Source: JBJHBP01 sp050485645
GTDB taxonomy: Bacteria; Pseudomonadota; Gammaproteobacteria; Steroidobacterales; Rariloculaceae
Direction: 5' to 3'
DNA length: 64,000 nucleotides
Assembly: GCA_050485645.1 (NCBI GenBank)
Contig: JBJHBT010000004.1
Span: 1-64,000, forward strand
A program made the position numbers and the translations under genes. This document shows positions 52,059 to 61,119 of this stretch, piece after piece; position 1 is the first letter of the stretch, and each line of letters starts with the position of its first letter. The notes under the pieces were generated by a model that saw only the letters and a program-made list of their open reading frames with translations, did not search any database and was not told the DNA's origin.

Positions 52059-53123
52059 ATGGCAGGTTCCACGGGACGGCCACTCCGCTTCCCGCTGTGC
52101 AGTCAGCGCACAAGGGGGCCTCGCGGAGCCGGCAGCACCGCCTTGCTGTTCCTCGTCGTTCTGCTGGCAGGCTGTGCGCAGGAACGCGAGCACACGGGCT
52201 CGTCTGTCGAGCTGCCGCTACCGGATTTCGTGATCCCCGGCGCCATCGCCGTGCTACCGGTCGTGGAGCCGGCGGATCGCGCACGCCTGAGCCTGGGGCG
52301 GGATCTCTACAACGATGCGAGGCTGTCGGCCGATGACTCGGTATCCTGCGCCAGCTGCCACGATCTGGATCGCGGTGGCGCGGATCCGGGCAATGCCGTA
52401 TCGGTCGGCGCGTTCGGTCGACCCGGCAGAGTGAATGCGCCGACGGTATTCAACGCGGTCTACAACTTCGCGCAGTTCTGGGATGGCCGCGCGGTGTCCC
52501 TCGAGGAGCAGATCGCCATGTCCATGGCGGATCCCGTCGAGATGGATCTGACGGCGGCTGATGTCGTCGACAAGCTTGGCGGGGACAGGGCTCTGGTGGC
52601 GAGATTCAGGCGCGTGTATCGCGAAGGGCTCACCGAGCACAACCTGGTGGATGCCATCGCCTACTATGTGCGGGCGCTCGTCACACCGAACTCGCCTTTC
52701 GACCGCTACCTGCAGGGCGAGCGCTCGGCCGTCGGCCAGGATGTGATTGACGGATACGCGACCTTCCAGCGACTTGGGTGTATTTCGTGTCACCAGGGCC
52801 GCAATGTGGGTGGCAACATGTTCCAGCGCATGGGAGCCATGATCGACTTCTTCGACGATGAAGATCATCTGTCGGATGCAGACCTTGGCCGCTACAACGT
52901 CACGGGCCGCGAACGCGATCGCTTTGTTTTCAAGGTGCCCGGTCTGCGCAATGTCGCCGATACGCCACCCTACTTTCATGACGGTTCGGCGGATACGCTC
53001 GAGGACGCGGTGCAGATCATGGTGCAGCACCAGCTGGCGCGACCCGCCACGACAGACGAAGTGGCGTCGATCATCGCGTTCCTGGGATCACTGTCCGGTG
53101 AACTCGACGAATCGCTGCGATGA
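52059..53123 (+). CDS. Di-haem cytochrome c peroxidase/MauG-like lipoprotein
   Basis: 354 residues. Lipobox LLAGC at about 35-39, so the protein is a periplasm-facing lipoprotein. Two haem sites, CASCH (about 97-101) and CISCH (about 241-245), match the CcpA/MauG superfamily, as do FWDGRA, a DGxxxF-type C-terminal loop and YFHDGS. It would reduce hydrogen peroxide with electrons from a small cytochrome, or oxidise a partner as MauG does. Its last 4 bp overlap the histidine kinase gene, an unusual partner for a peroxidase. It is the first gene of a six-gene operon. Confidence 0.88.
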   Translation: MAGSTGRPLRFPLCSQRTRGPRGAGSTALLFLVVLLAGCAQEREHTGSSVELPLPDFVIPGAIAVLPVVEPADRARLSLGRDLYNDARLSADDSVSCASCHDLDRGGADPGNAVSVGAFGRPGRVNAPTVFNAVYNFAQFWDGRAVSLEEQIAMSMADPVEMDLTAADVVDKLGGDRALVARFRRVYREGLTEHNLVDAIAYYVRALVTPNSPFDRYLQGERSAVGQDVIDGYATFQRLGCISCHQGRNVGGNMFQRMGAMIDFFDDEDHLSDADLGRYNVTGRERDRFVFKVPGLRNVADTPPYFHDGSADTLEDAVQIMVQHQLARPATTDEVASIIAFLGSLSGELDESLR

Positions 53124-54931
53124 AGAGCACTACCACAGGAACGGGGCTGCATCTGCCGATCGTGATCGGCATCGTGCTGCTGCTGGTCATGCTGTTCCTT
53201 CTGTACATGTCGGGGCAGACAGGTCAGCGCGAGTTCGATGACGCCCAGAGTCGTCTCGATGGCGTGCAGATTCTCAATCTCAGGCTGGACGCGGCAATGT
53301 TCCCGCTGCTGTTCGAAGTGCAGGTCACTTACGATGAACTGACCGACCTGCAGGCCGAGCTGCGCGAATCCGTTGCTGACTACGCGCGGCACGTGAACGT
53401 TCCGTCGGCACCCCGACTGAGCGAGATGACGCATCGCAAGCTCGCTCTGATCGAGGACTTCAAGACCGAGCTGCCCGTACAGCGCAACTCACGCATGATT
53501 GCCGAACAGATGCTTGAGGAACTGCGGACCGGCATGGAGGCGTTTGACTCCGGGGATCGCCAGTATCTGGCGGAAGTCGAACGCGCGTTTCTGGAGTTTC
53601 TCACAAGACGCGACGCACTTGCCGTTGAACGGCTCTCCCTGGTACTGCGAGATGCCGATGAGGCCGCGCCGCAGGTGCTGTCTACTTCAGGCTGGGAGGT
53701 GCTCCGTACCCACGTGGCCAACATCGCCGCATCGGCGCAACGAATGCTCGAAACCACTCAGCTGGTGTGGATGGTTCCGATGCCGCAGGTGCTGCGCGAC
53801 AACCACGACGAGCTGAACCGTGAGCTGGCGGCGGCCAATGTGTCCGCCACAAACTATCGACGCGCTCTGTTTGCGGTGGCCGTGCTTCTCTTGGCATTCA
53901 GTGCGTGGAAGGTGGTTGAAGTGCGTCGTTACATGCGCCTCCTGCAGTCGGCCAACGAAACACTCGAAGCCCGCGTTGATCGGCGCACGGCGGCACTGGC
54001 GAGAGCCAACGAGGCATTGCGTGGTGAGATCTCGCAGCGCGAGGAAGTGGAGATGCAGCTGCGGCTCGCACAGAAGCTGGAGGCAATCGGACATCTGGCC
54101 GCCGGGATCGCACACGAGATCAACACGCCCGCGCAGTACGTGAGTGACAACGTGAGTTTCTTCGCGACAGCGTGGGAAGATCTGGAGCCGGTGCTGGCGC
54201 GCTTTGAAGCGTCTCTGGGCGATGGCGGGAGCGGCGACCCGCCGGCGGCGAAGCTCTGGGAAGCGGCGGACGTTGACTATCTTCGCACCGAAATGCCGAT
54301 TGCACTGGAACAGGCACGGGCCGGCCTGCGACAGATCGCGGATATTGTGCTGGCAATAAAGAGCTTCTCTCATCCCGGCAAAGGCAGGAAACAGGCGGTG
54401 GACCTGAACGCCGCCATCACGAATGTCACCGTGGTCGCGCGCAACGAGTGGAAGTACGTTGCGGAACTGACCATGGACCTGGAAGAGTCGCTGCCGCCGG
54501 TGCTGTGCGATCCATCGTCGGTGAATCAGGCGCTGCTCAACCTGATCGTCAACGCCGCTCAGGCGCTGACCGCGGACAAGACACGTGATGGCTTCGGCCA
54601 CATCCGCGTTACGTCCCGGCGTGAGGGCGAGCTTGCGGTGATCTGTGTCGACGACGATGGGCCCGGAGTGCCAGAAGCGATTCGCGATCGTATTTTCGAT
54701 CCGTTCTTCACCACCAAGGATGTGGGCGAGGGCAGTGGTCAGGGTCTGGCGATCGCGCATCGCGTTGCGGTGGAACATGGTGGTCTGCTGCGACTGGACA
54801 CGCCGCCGGGCGGCCGCGGCGCACGATTCTGTCTGTCGCTGCCGTTGGCGGGTGGTGGCCGCGATGAGGACGAGGTTGCCGGCACGTCTGCCGGCGGCAC
54901 CGCCAGCACTGCCACGTCGGTGCAGCCATGA
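53120..54931 (+). CDS. Sensor histidine kinase with helical periplasmic domain
   Basis: 603 residues. Two transmembrane helices (about 12-30 and 252-268) bracket a periplasmic all-helical sensor region of about 220 residues. A coiled coil (about 270-320) leads to the dimerisation helix with phospho-acceptor His in AAGIAHEINTPAQYV (about 333). The HATPase follows (NLIVNAAQAL, DDDGPGVP, FTTKDVGEGSGQGLAIAHRV). It has no attached receiver; two receiver proteins are encoded directly downstream with a 4-bp overlap to the first. The peroxidase encoded immediately upstream suggests it may read periplasmic redox state or peroxide. Confidence 0.9.
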   Translation: MKSTTTGTGLHLPIVIGIVLLLVMLFLLYMSGQTGQREFDDAQSRLDGVQILNLRLDAAMFPLLFEVQVTYDELTDLQAELRESVADYARHVNVPSAPRLSEMTHRKLALIEDFKTELPVQRNSRMIAEQMLEELRTGMEAFDSGDRQYLAEVERAFLEFLTRRDALAVERLSLVLRDADEAAPQVLSTSGWEVLRTHVANIAASAQRMLETTQLVWMVPMPQVLRDNHDELNRELAAANVSATNYRRALFAVAVLLLAFSAWKVVEVRRYMRLLQSANETLEARVDRRTAALARANEALRGEISQREEVEMQLRLAQKLEAIGHLAAGIAHEINTPAQYVSDNVSFFATAWEDLEPVLARFEASLGDGGSGDPPAAKLWEAADVDYLRTEMPIALEQARAGLRQIADIVLAIKSFSHPGKGRKQAVDLNAAITNVTVVARNEWKYVAELTMDLEESLPPVLCDPSSVNQALLNLIVNAAQALTADKTRDGFGHIRVTSRREGELAVICVDDDGPGVPEAIRDRIFDPFFTTKDVGEGSGQGLAIAHRVAVEHGGLLRLDTPPGGRGARFCLSLPLAGGGRDEDEVAGTSAGGTASTATSVQP

Positions 54932-56193
54932 AGCCGGTTTCGACGCCGGTGCAGTGGCGCGATGACATGGCGGGCCGGCCCGAACCGGTGCCATGGCGAA
55001 TTCTGTTTGTCGATGACGACAGGCAGGTGCTCGACGGGTTGCGACGGATGCTGCGTCCGCTACGCGATGTCTGGCAGCTCTCGTTTACGACGGAGCCTCA
55101 TGGCGCGCTCGAACTGATGGCAGGACAAGGTGTCGACGTGATCGTCACCGACATGCGCATGCCGGAGATGGATGGCGTGCGTCTGCTGCGTGAGGTGCGC
55201 GCGCGACATCCGGGAACGGCGCGTATCGTCCTGTCCGGTTACGCGAACCGCGATCTGGCGGTTCACGCCGCGGCGCTGGCTCACCAGTGCCTCGCCAAAC
55301 CGTGTGAGCCGGACTTTCTGATCAGCGTGCTGCGCAGACTTCAGAAGGCACACCAGCGGCTGGCCGATGCAGAGCTCGCGCGCGCGATCACAGGCCTCGT
55401 GTCGATCACAGGTTCTGTCGCGCAGCTGGAACAGGTCCGAAAGCTCGCTTCTGGCGGCGGCGGTGAGCTTGAGTCGCTGGTGCGGTCTGTGGAGCTGGAT
55501 ACGGCGATCACTGCCAGGGTGCTGCAGCTGGTCAGCTCGTCGTTTTTCGGAGCGGGCCGTGAAGTATCGACGGTTGCGGAGGGCGTGTCGTTCCTGGGCA
55601 GCGGGGTGCTCGGTCAGCTGGCCGCCATCGATGGCGCGCTGGTCTGCACAGCCGATGCACATGACAGTGTCGATGTGGGGGCGCTGTCGCGCCATGCGCT
55701 TCGAGTCTCCAGGCTCGCCGCGCGCATCGCAGTGCTTGAAGGATGCGACGAAGCGGAGCAGGCGGTGGCACGCATCGGGGGGCAGCTGCACGATGTCGGC
55801 CGCCTGGCGCTGCTGGCGGCCAAGGGCGCATGCGAACGGCCTGATGCGCCTCACGTGCCAGCCGATCCCGCATCAGGCGGTTCATGGCCGGGTCACGCCG
55901 CCCACGCGGCGGCCGGCGCCTACCTGACGGCACTGTGGGGATTACCTGATAACATAGTCGACGTCATCGCCTCCCAGTGCAATCCGGTGGCATGTCGGCC
56001 AGGAGAGTTCAGTGCAGCGGTCGCGGTGCATGCCGCGGATGTGCTGATCCATGAACTGGATGGCGAGGAGGATTGCAGGCCGGCGCTCGCCACCGATTGC
56101 CTGGACTTTCCAGGCATGGTTAACCGGATGCGGATGTGGATGGACGAGGCGGTCGCATTCCCCGGGGGCGCCTGGCGCAGTCCGATCTCCTGA
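54928..56193 (+). CDS. Response regulator with HDOD output domain
   Basis: 421 residues. Receiver at about 24-140 (ILFVDDDRQVLDGLRRML, DVIVTDMRMPEMDGVRLL with phospho-Asp, LAKPCE with Lys). An HDOD domain follows (about 155-360; TAITARVLQLVSSSFFG, GVSFLGSGVLGQLA, GQLHDVGRLALL). HDOD proteins are HD-superfamily relatives that usually lack phosphodiesterase activity and act in signalling through protein contacts. The ATG overlaps the kinase gene by 4 bp, so this is the most likely phosphorylation partner. Confidence 0.9.
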   Translation: MKPVSTPVQWRDDMAGRPEPVPWRILFVDDDRQVLDGLRRMLRPLRDVWQLSFTTEPHGALELMAGQGVDVIVTDMRMPEMDGVRLLREVRARHPGTARIVLSGYANRDLAVHAAALAHQCLAKPCEPDFLISVLRRLQKAHQRLADAELARAITGLVSITGSVAQLEQVRKLASGGGGELESLVRSVELDTAITARVLQLVSSSFFGAGREVSTVAEGVSFLGSGVLGQLAAIDGALVCTADAHDSVDVGALSRHALRVSRLAARIAVLEGCDEAEQAVARIGGQLHDVGRLALLAAKGACERPDAPHVPADPASGGSWPGHAAHAAAGAYLTALWGLPDNIVDVIASQCNPVACRPGEFSAAVAVHAADVLIHELDGEEDCRPALATDCLDFPGMVNRMRMWMDEAVAFPGGAWRSPIS

Positions 56194-56210
56194 ACCATGG
56201 ATGGCTGGCA

Positions 56211-56600
56211 GTGACCACACAACCAGGGCCAAAACGCCATACCTTGCTGATCGTCGACGACGAACCTCAGGTCTGCGATACGCTGCGCCGGGTTCTGTAT
56301 CGGCACGGCTATGAGGTATTGACGGCGCACAGCGCCGCGCAGGCGCTGGCGGTGCTGGAAGCACAGCACGTTGATGCCATCGTCAGCGATCAGCGCATGC
56401 CGCGGGAAACCGGCATTTCACTGCTCAGAACGGTGCGCGACCGCTGGCCGGACGTGGTGCGTATCCTGCTCAGCGGTGCGGCCGATGCGGACGAAGTCGA
56501 CGGCGCCCTGCGCGACGGTACCGTTGACTGCTTTCTTGCCAAGCCTGTGTTGGGCAGTAAGCTGCGCGAGCAGCTGCAGCAGATGCTGTCATCACGATGA
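56211..56600 (+). CDS. Stand-alone receiver-domain response regulator
   Basis: 129 residues from the GTG at 56211, 17 bp after the HDOD gene. Just a receiver: HTLLIVDDEPQVCDTLRRVL, DAIVSDQRMPRETG (phospho-Asp), LLSGAAD and FLAKPV. The sequence is closest to receivers of RpfG/HD-GYP-type regulators but no output domain follows. It may act as a phosphate shuttle or sink beside the kinase and the REC-HDOD protein, or bind the AAA-R3H protein whose start overlaps its end by 4 bp. Confidence 0.88.
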   Translation: MTTQPGPKRHTLLIVDDEPQVCDTLRRVLYRHGYEVLTAHSAAQALAVLEAQHVDAIVSDQRMPRETGISLLRTVRDRWPDVVRILLSGAADADEVDGALRDGTVDCFLAKPVLGSKLREQLQQMLSSR

Positions 56601-58141
56601 CGGGCGTGACAACGACCACGGATGATCTGCAACTGCTGCTCGCGGTGTTGCCCCGCCCTCTGCAGGCGCGGTTCGCCGGTGTCGACGCGACGGCATTGCT
56701 GGAAGTGGTCATGGATCTTGGGCGCATACCGGAAGCGCGCTCGATCAATGGCGTGACTGCGCTGGCGGAAACAGCGGTCAGCCATGCCGATATCGATCAT
56801 GTCGTGCGCGCCGTGGGCGCCTTCGGGGATGACAATCGCGCGGGCCTGGAGGGGACACTGCATCGCATATCCGCGATCCGCAACCGGCGCGGTGATGTGG
56901 TCGGCCTGACCCTGCGGGTGGGCAGGGCGGTATCCGGCACCATCGATGCCATTCGTGACCTGATGGAGAGTGGCCGCAGCGTGCTGCTGCTGGGCCGGCC
57001 TGGCGTCGGCAAGACCACTCGCCTGCGCGAGGCGGCGCGACTGCTGGCGGATGAACTGGGCAAACGGGTTGTCGTGATCGATACCTCAAACGAGATCGGT
57101 GGCGATGGCGATGTGCCGCATCCGGCAATCGGCCGTTCGCGGCGCATGCAGGTCAGCCATACGAGGCTTCAGCACGCCGTGATGATCGAAGCGGTCGAGA
57201 ACCACATGCCCGAGGCCATCGTGGTCGACGAGATCGGCACCGAAGCCGAAACGCTGGCGGCGCGGACAATTGCCGAGCGGGGGGTGCAGTTGATCGGGAC
57301 GGCGCACGGTATCACGCTCGAGAACCTGGTGCTGAACCCGACGCTGGCGGATCTCATAGGCGGTGTGCAGACTGTCGTGCTCGGCGACGAAGAGGCGCGC
57401 ATGCGCGGCACGCAGAAGACCGTGACGGAACGCCGGACGCTACCGACCTTCGACGCCGTTGTCGAGATCGTGGATCGGGAACGTCTCGTGGTCCACGTGG
57501 ACACTGCCGCGGCCGTGGACCGGATTCTGCGTGGCCGGTCGGCGGGTGGAATGGAACGCTCGCCACCCTGCCGGTACACGGCAGCGGCCGCCGACACGGA
57601 ACAGGACCCGCTGCCCGAGGCTCTCTCGCCGGATCAGGGGCGCGTCCCGCGGCGGCTGTACCCCTACTGCGTGAGTCGCGACCAGCTCGAGCGCGTCATC
57701 CGCGAGCTGCGGCTCGACGTGCGTACGGTGTCGCGTCCGGAAAGAGCCGATGCCATCATCGCATTGCGTGGCCGCACCGATGATGGCCGTCTGCGCCGGA
57801 TTGTGGCGCAAACCGGGCTGCCGCTGCACATGGCCAGGAAGAACACCACGGCGCAGCTGCGACGCGTATTGCAGGATCTCTTCGCTGTCCTGCCGGGCAG
57901 TAGCCGCGAGGATGTGGATGCAGCGCTGCATGAAGCGCGAGCCGGCGTGGAGCGCGCCCGTCGGGACGGCGTGGAAGTCGAATTGTCGCCACGGTCGGCC
58001 CGACTGCGCAGGCTGCAGCACCGCGTAGTCGTCCGCGAGCAGATGATGGCCGAAAGTCGAGGCAGCGAACCGCGCCGCCACCTGGTCATCCAGCCGCACG
58101 AACCGCACCTTGAACGGGATCTTGCCGGCAGCCGGGCGTGA
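56597..58141 (+). CDS. Ycf45/SpoIIIAA-like AAA ATPase with R3H domain
   Basis: 514 residues. An N-terminal helical part precedes a P-loop ATPase (Walker A LLGRPGVGKTTRLRE at about 130; Walker B EAIVVDEIGTEAE near 205; sensor region LIGTAHGITLENL). The C-terminus is an R3H nucleic-acid-binding domain (about 440-500). This order is that of the Ycf45 family of cyanobacteria and chloroplasts, related to SpoIIIAA of spore formers, and is not expected in a typical gammaproteobacterial two-component operon. It overlaps genes on both sides by 4 bp. Function is unknown even in better-studied relatives; single-stranded nucleic acid binding is inferred. Confidence 0.85.
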   Translation: MTGVTTTTDDLQLLLAVLPRPLQARFAGVDATALLEVVMDLGRIPEARSINGVTALAETAVSHADIDHVVRAVGAFGDDNRAGLEGTLHRISAIRNRRGDVVGLTLRVGRAVSGTIDAIRDLMESGRSVLLLGRPGVGKTTRLREAARLLADELGKRVVVIDTSNEIGGDGDVPHPAIGRSRRMQVSHTRLQHAVMIEAVENHMPEAIVVDEIGTEAETLAARTIAERGVQLIGTAHGITLENLVLNPTLADLIGGVQTVVLGDEEARMRGTQKTVTERRTLPTFDAVVEIVDRERLVVHVDTAAAVDRILRGRSAGGMERSPPCRYTAAAADTEQDPLPEALSPDQGRVPRRLYPYCVSRDQLERVIRELRLDVRTVSRPERADAIIALRGRTDDGRLRRIVAQTGLPLHMARKNTTAQLRRVLQDLFAVLPGSSREDVDAALHEARAGVERARRDGVEVELSPRSARLRRLQHRVVVREQMMAESRGSEPRRHLVIQPHEPHLERDLAGSRA

Positions 58142-59403
58142 ACGGCACCGCACCCGGCCAGACAGCGGCCCTGGCCGGGCCTTCCTACGCGATCCTTGCC
58201 GCGATCAGCCTGTGCCACTTTCTGAACGACATGATGCAGTCGTTGCTGCCGGCCATCTACCCGATCCTGCGTGCGAACTATGGCCTGAGCTTTGCACAGA
58301 TCGGATTGCTGACATTCACCTTCCAGTGCACGGCTTCGCTGCTGCAGCCGCTGATCGGTCTGTACACAGACCGCAGGCCCCAGCCGTACTCGCTGCCGTT
58401 CGGGATGGGGTTCAGTCTGCTTGGGCTGCTGCTGCTCGCACACGCCACAGCCTATGGCGGGCTGTTGCTTGGCGCGGCGCTGATTGGCAGCGGCTCGGCC
58501 GTGCTGCATCCGGAGTCGTCGCGCGTCGCGCGCATGGCGTCGGGCGGGCAGCATGGGCTTGCACAGTCGCTGTTCCAGGTTGGCGGCAATATCGGTTCGG
58601 CGACCGGGCCACTGCTGGCGGCGTTCATCGTGCTTCGCTACGGGCAGGAGAGTATTGCCTGGTTCGGTGTGGCGGCACTGCTGGGCATCGCGGTGCTGAT
58701 TCGGGTCGGGCGCTGGTACAGCGAACAGCCTCTGGCGACGACCGCGGCGCGCGGAGGGCTGTCGGCCGAAGCAGCCGGTGTGCACGGGCGGGTGAAGCTG
58801 GCGCTGGCGATTCTGGTCGTGATGATTCTGTCCAAGTTTCTGTACACCGCCAGCATGTCGAGCTACTACACGTTCTACCTGATCAATCAGTTCGAAGTGC
58901 CGGTGCGCACTGCACAGATGCATCTGTTCGTGTTTCTGGCAGCCGTGGCGGTCGGGACCGTGGCCGGCGGCAGACTGGGCGATCGATTCGGGCGCAAGCG
59001 CGTGATCTGGTTTTCGATTCTGGGCGTGCTGCCTTTCACGCTGGCTTTGCCGCATGCGAATCAGTTCTGGACCGGCGCGCTGACGATTCCCGTTGGACTG
59101 ATACTGGCGTCTGCGTTTCCGGCCATCGTGGTCTATGGCCAGGAGCTGCTGCCGAATCGCGTGGGCATGGTGGCAGGACTCTTCTTCGGTCTGGCATTCG
59201 GGCTGGGCGGTATCGGTGCGGCCATGCTGGGCGTGCTCGCCGATCAGACCAGCATCAGAGCCGTCTTTCTGCTGTGCTCGTTTCTGCCGGCGCTGGGTCT
59301 GCTGGCTGCATTGCTGCCGGAGCTGCCTGGGGGTGGTGAATCCGCCGGTAGCAGCTCGGATGTGGTCGTGGACATGGCTGGCGTGGCCGATACGTCGCGA
59401 TGA
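58138..59403 (+). CDS. MFS exporter, fosmidomycin-resistance (Fsr) type
   Basis: 421 residues from a GTG, 4-bp overlap with the upstream gene. Twelve predicted transmembrane helices. The first helix CHFLNDMMQSLLPAIYPIL and the following GLSFAQIGLL and GSGSAVLHPESSRVARMASGG (split: GSGSAVLHPE, SSRVARMASGG) are typical of Fsr and its relatives. It would export a small molecule with a proton. It is the last gene of the six-gene operon; whether its cargo is linked to the redox signalling genes is open. Confidence 0.9.
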   Translation: MNGTAPGQTAALAGPSYAILAAISLCHFLNDMMQSLLPAIYPILRANYGLSFAQIGLLTFTFQCTASLLQPLIGLYTDRRPQPYSLPFGMGFSLLGLLLLAHATAYGGLLLGAALIGSGSAVLHPESSRVARMASGGQHGLAQSLFQVGGNIGSATGPLLAAFIVLRYGQESIAWFGVAALLGIAVLIRVGRWYSEQPLATTAARGGLSAEAAGVHGRVKLALAILVVMILSKFLYTASMSSYYTFYLINQFEVPVRTAQMHLFVFLAAVAVGTVAGGRLGDRFGRKRVIWFSILGVLPFTLALPHANQFWTGALTIPVGLILASAFPAIVVYGQELLPNRVGMVAGLFFGLAFGLGGIGAAMLGVLADQTSIRAVFLLCSFLPALGLLAALLPELPGGGESAGSSSDVVVDMAGVADTSR

Positions 59404-59537
59404 GCGGCATGTCGGGGATAGCGGTGTGCCGGGGCTGCGGAGCCGGGGCGAGGGCGAGAAGCATCTGAAGGCCTGTCTGCGGTCGCATCCGGACGGTGCC
59501 CCGCAGGAGAGCGCATGACCCCGATGGGGTCGGAAGC

Positions 59538-59567
59538 AGGCAGGCCGACGCTGACGCCGGCCTGCCT
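59538..59567 (-). terminator. Bidirectional hairpin between the MFS and cold-shock genes
   Basis: AGGCAGGCCG and its complement form a perfect 10-bp stem with a 10-nt loop, 14 bp beyond the cold-shock gene stop. No T-run is present on either side; placement between two convergent genes supports a terminator for both. Confidence 0.6.
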
Positions 59568-59580
59568 TGAGAACAACCGC

Positions 59581-59784
59581 TCAGGCGGCTTTGAGGTTTG
59601 CGGCAGCCGGACGGCCGCGTTCGGTCTGAACCTCGAACTCGACGCGCTGGCCTTCGCTCAGCGTGCCCAGCCCGGCGCGTTCAACGGCACTGACGTGCAC
59701 GAAAACGTCACTGCCGCCGTCTTCCGGAGCAATGAAACCGAAACCCTTGGTGGAATTGAAAAATTTTACTGTACCGATAGCCAT
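59581..59784 (-). CDS. Cold-shock protein (CspA family)
   Basis: 67 residues. KFFNSTKGFGFI (RNP1) and DVFVHVSAVE (RNP2) are present, and the C-terminus ends GRPAAANLKAA. A single-domain OB-fold protein that binds single-stranded RNA and DNA and melts mRNA structure. GGAGG lies upstream of the ATG (CCTCC at 59793-59797 on the plus strand). Longer open frames on this strand extend upstream but show no similarity and are not used. Cold induction is typical of some but not all family members. Confidence 0.95.
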   Translation of the reverse strand: MAIGTVKFFNSTKGFGFIAPEDGGSDVFVHVSAVERAGLGTLSEGQRVEFEVQTERGRPAAANLKAA

Positions 59785-60162
59785 GTTCTGGCCTCCTGGA
59801 TATCTTTGAATATCGCGCGCAAATCGGGCGCGAAACACGAACAACCTGATCGCATGGGTGTCTTGAGTCGTACGCCCGGGAACCGGACGGGTAGCTTGAA
59901 GGCAGGCCAAAACGTAGATCGCGGGGGCATCTTGCCTCAAGTGCGCAAGATTTGCAACCGCGGCATGGTCGCGTATCGATGGCGCGCTGCGAGGCAGGCC
60001 GTTCAGGGATGCTCGGGATCGCCGCCAGGAACCGGTACGCTGTTGGTGATGCCGCACCGCCGATGTCGCACGGGCGATGTCACGGGGGGTGATGTCACGG
60101 GGTAGTGCGTGACCGCAGGCATCGCGTCTATACTGCGCGCCGGCCCCTCCGCCCGTCCTGGC
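59785..60162. other. Divergent region between the cold-shock gene and the ABC exporter
   Basis: About 380 bp holding the leader and promoter of the cold-shock gene (minus strand) and the promoter of the ABC pair (plus strand), with a three-copy tandem repeat listed separately. Open frames exist on both strands but none shows family features. No clear promoter boxes were found. Confidence 0.45.
60062..60104. repeat. 14-15-bp tandem repeat x3
   Basis: GATGTCGCACGGGC, GATGTCACGGGGGGT and GATGTCACGGGGTA lie head to tail. The copies are near the probable start of the ABC exporter transcript, so they could be an operator array or simple slippage. Confidence 0.7.
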
Positions 60163-61119
60163 ATGGCAATCCGGAATCCGGGGATACAGCGCTTGTCGTC
60201 GATCATCACAATCTCGGGTCTGTCCAAGACCTTCGCGTCGGGTCTCCAGGCGCTGAAGAATATCGATCTGGAAGTGAGGCGCGGGGAAATACTCGCACTG
60301 CTCGGGCCCAACGGCGCCGGTAAGACGACGCTGATCAGCGTCATCTGCGGCATCGTCAATCCCGGCGGTGGGCGCGTACTGGTCGATGGGCACGACATCA
60401 TTACCGACTACCGTGCCGCCCGCTCGCTGATTGGCCTGGTGCCACAGGAGCTGACCACGGACGCGTTCGAGAGCGTCTGGGACACCGTGGCGTTCAGCCG
60501 CGGTCTGTTCGGCAAGCCGGCTGATCCGGCGCATCTGGAAAAAGTGCTCAGGGATCTGTCGCTGTGGGACAAGAAGGACACCCGCATCATGGCCCTGTCC
60601 GGCGGCATGAAGCGGCGGCTGCTGATTGCCAAGGCCCTGTCGCACGAGCCCCGCATTCTGTTTCTCGACGAGCCCTCTGCCGGCGTGGACGTAGAACTGC
60701 GTCAGGAGATGTGGGCGCTGATTCGTGCACTGCGGGAATCCGGCGTGACGATCATACTCACCACGCATTACATCGAGGAGGCCGAGCAGATGGCCGATCG
60801 GATCGGTGTGATCAACCACGGTGAAATGATACTGGTGGAGGAGACCGCCGCGCTGATGCGTCAGCTGGGCAAGAAGGAGCTGACCCTGCACCTGCATGAG
60901 CCACTGGACCGCGTTCCCGACAGCCTGGCGGCCCACGGTCTGGAACTGACGGCCGATGGTACCGAGGTGAAGTATTCCTACGATACACAGCGGGACCGGA
61001 CCGGCATCGCCGCGCTGATCAGTGACCTGAATGAGGCGGGTATCCGCTTCAACGATCTCAGGACACGTCAGAGTTCGCTGGAGGACATATTCGTGAATCT
61101 CGTGAGGCGTAGTCGATGA
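60163..61119 (+). CDS. ABC-2 exporter ATP-binding protein (YadG-like)
   Basis: 318 residues from the ATG at 60163; a GTG at 60109 and a TTG at 60193 are alternatives. Walker A LLGPNGAGKTT (about 45-55), Q-loop VPQEL, signature LSGGMKRR, Walker B ILFLDEP and switch His in TTHYIEEAEQ are all intact. The C-terminal tail (SLEDIFVNLVRR) is typical of ABC-2 exporters and resembles E. coli YadG. The stop overlaps the start of the permease gene by 4 bp. Cargo unknown. Confidence 0.92.
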   Translation: MAIRNPGIQRLSSIITISGLSKTFASGLQALKNIDLEVRRGEILALLGPNGAGKTTLISVICGIVNPGGGRVLVDGHDIITDYRAARSLIGLVPQELTTDAFESVWDTVAFSRGLFGKPADPAHLEKVLRDLSLWDKKDTRIMALSGGMKRRLLIAKALSHEPRILFLDEPSAGVDVELRQEMWALIRALRESGVTIILTTHYIEEAEQMADRIGVINHGEMILVEETAALMRQLGKKELTLHLHEPLDRVPDSLAAHGLELTADGTEVKYSYDTQRDRTGIAALISDLNEAGIRFNDLRTRQSSLEDIFVNLVRRSR

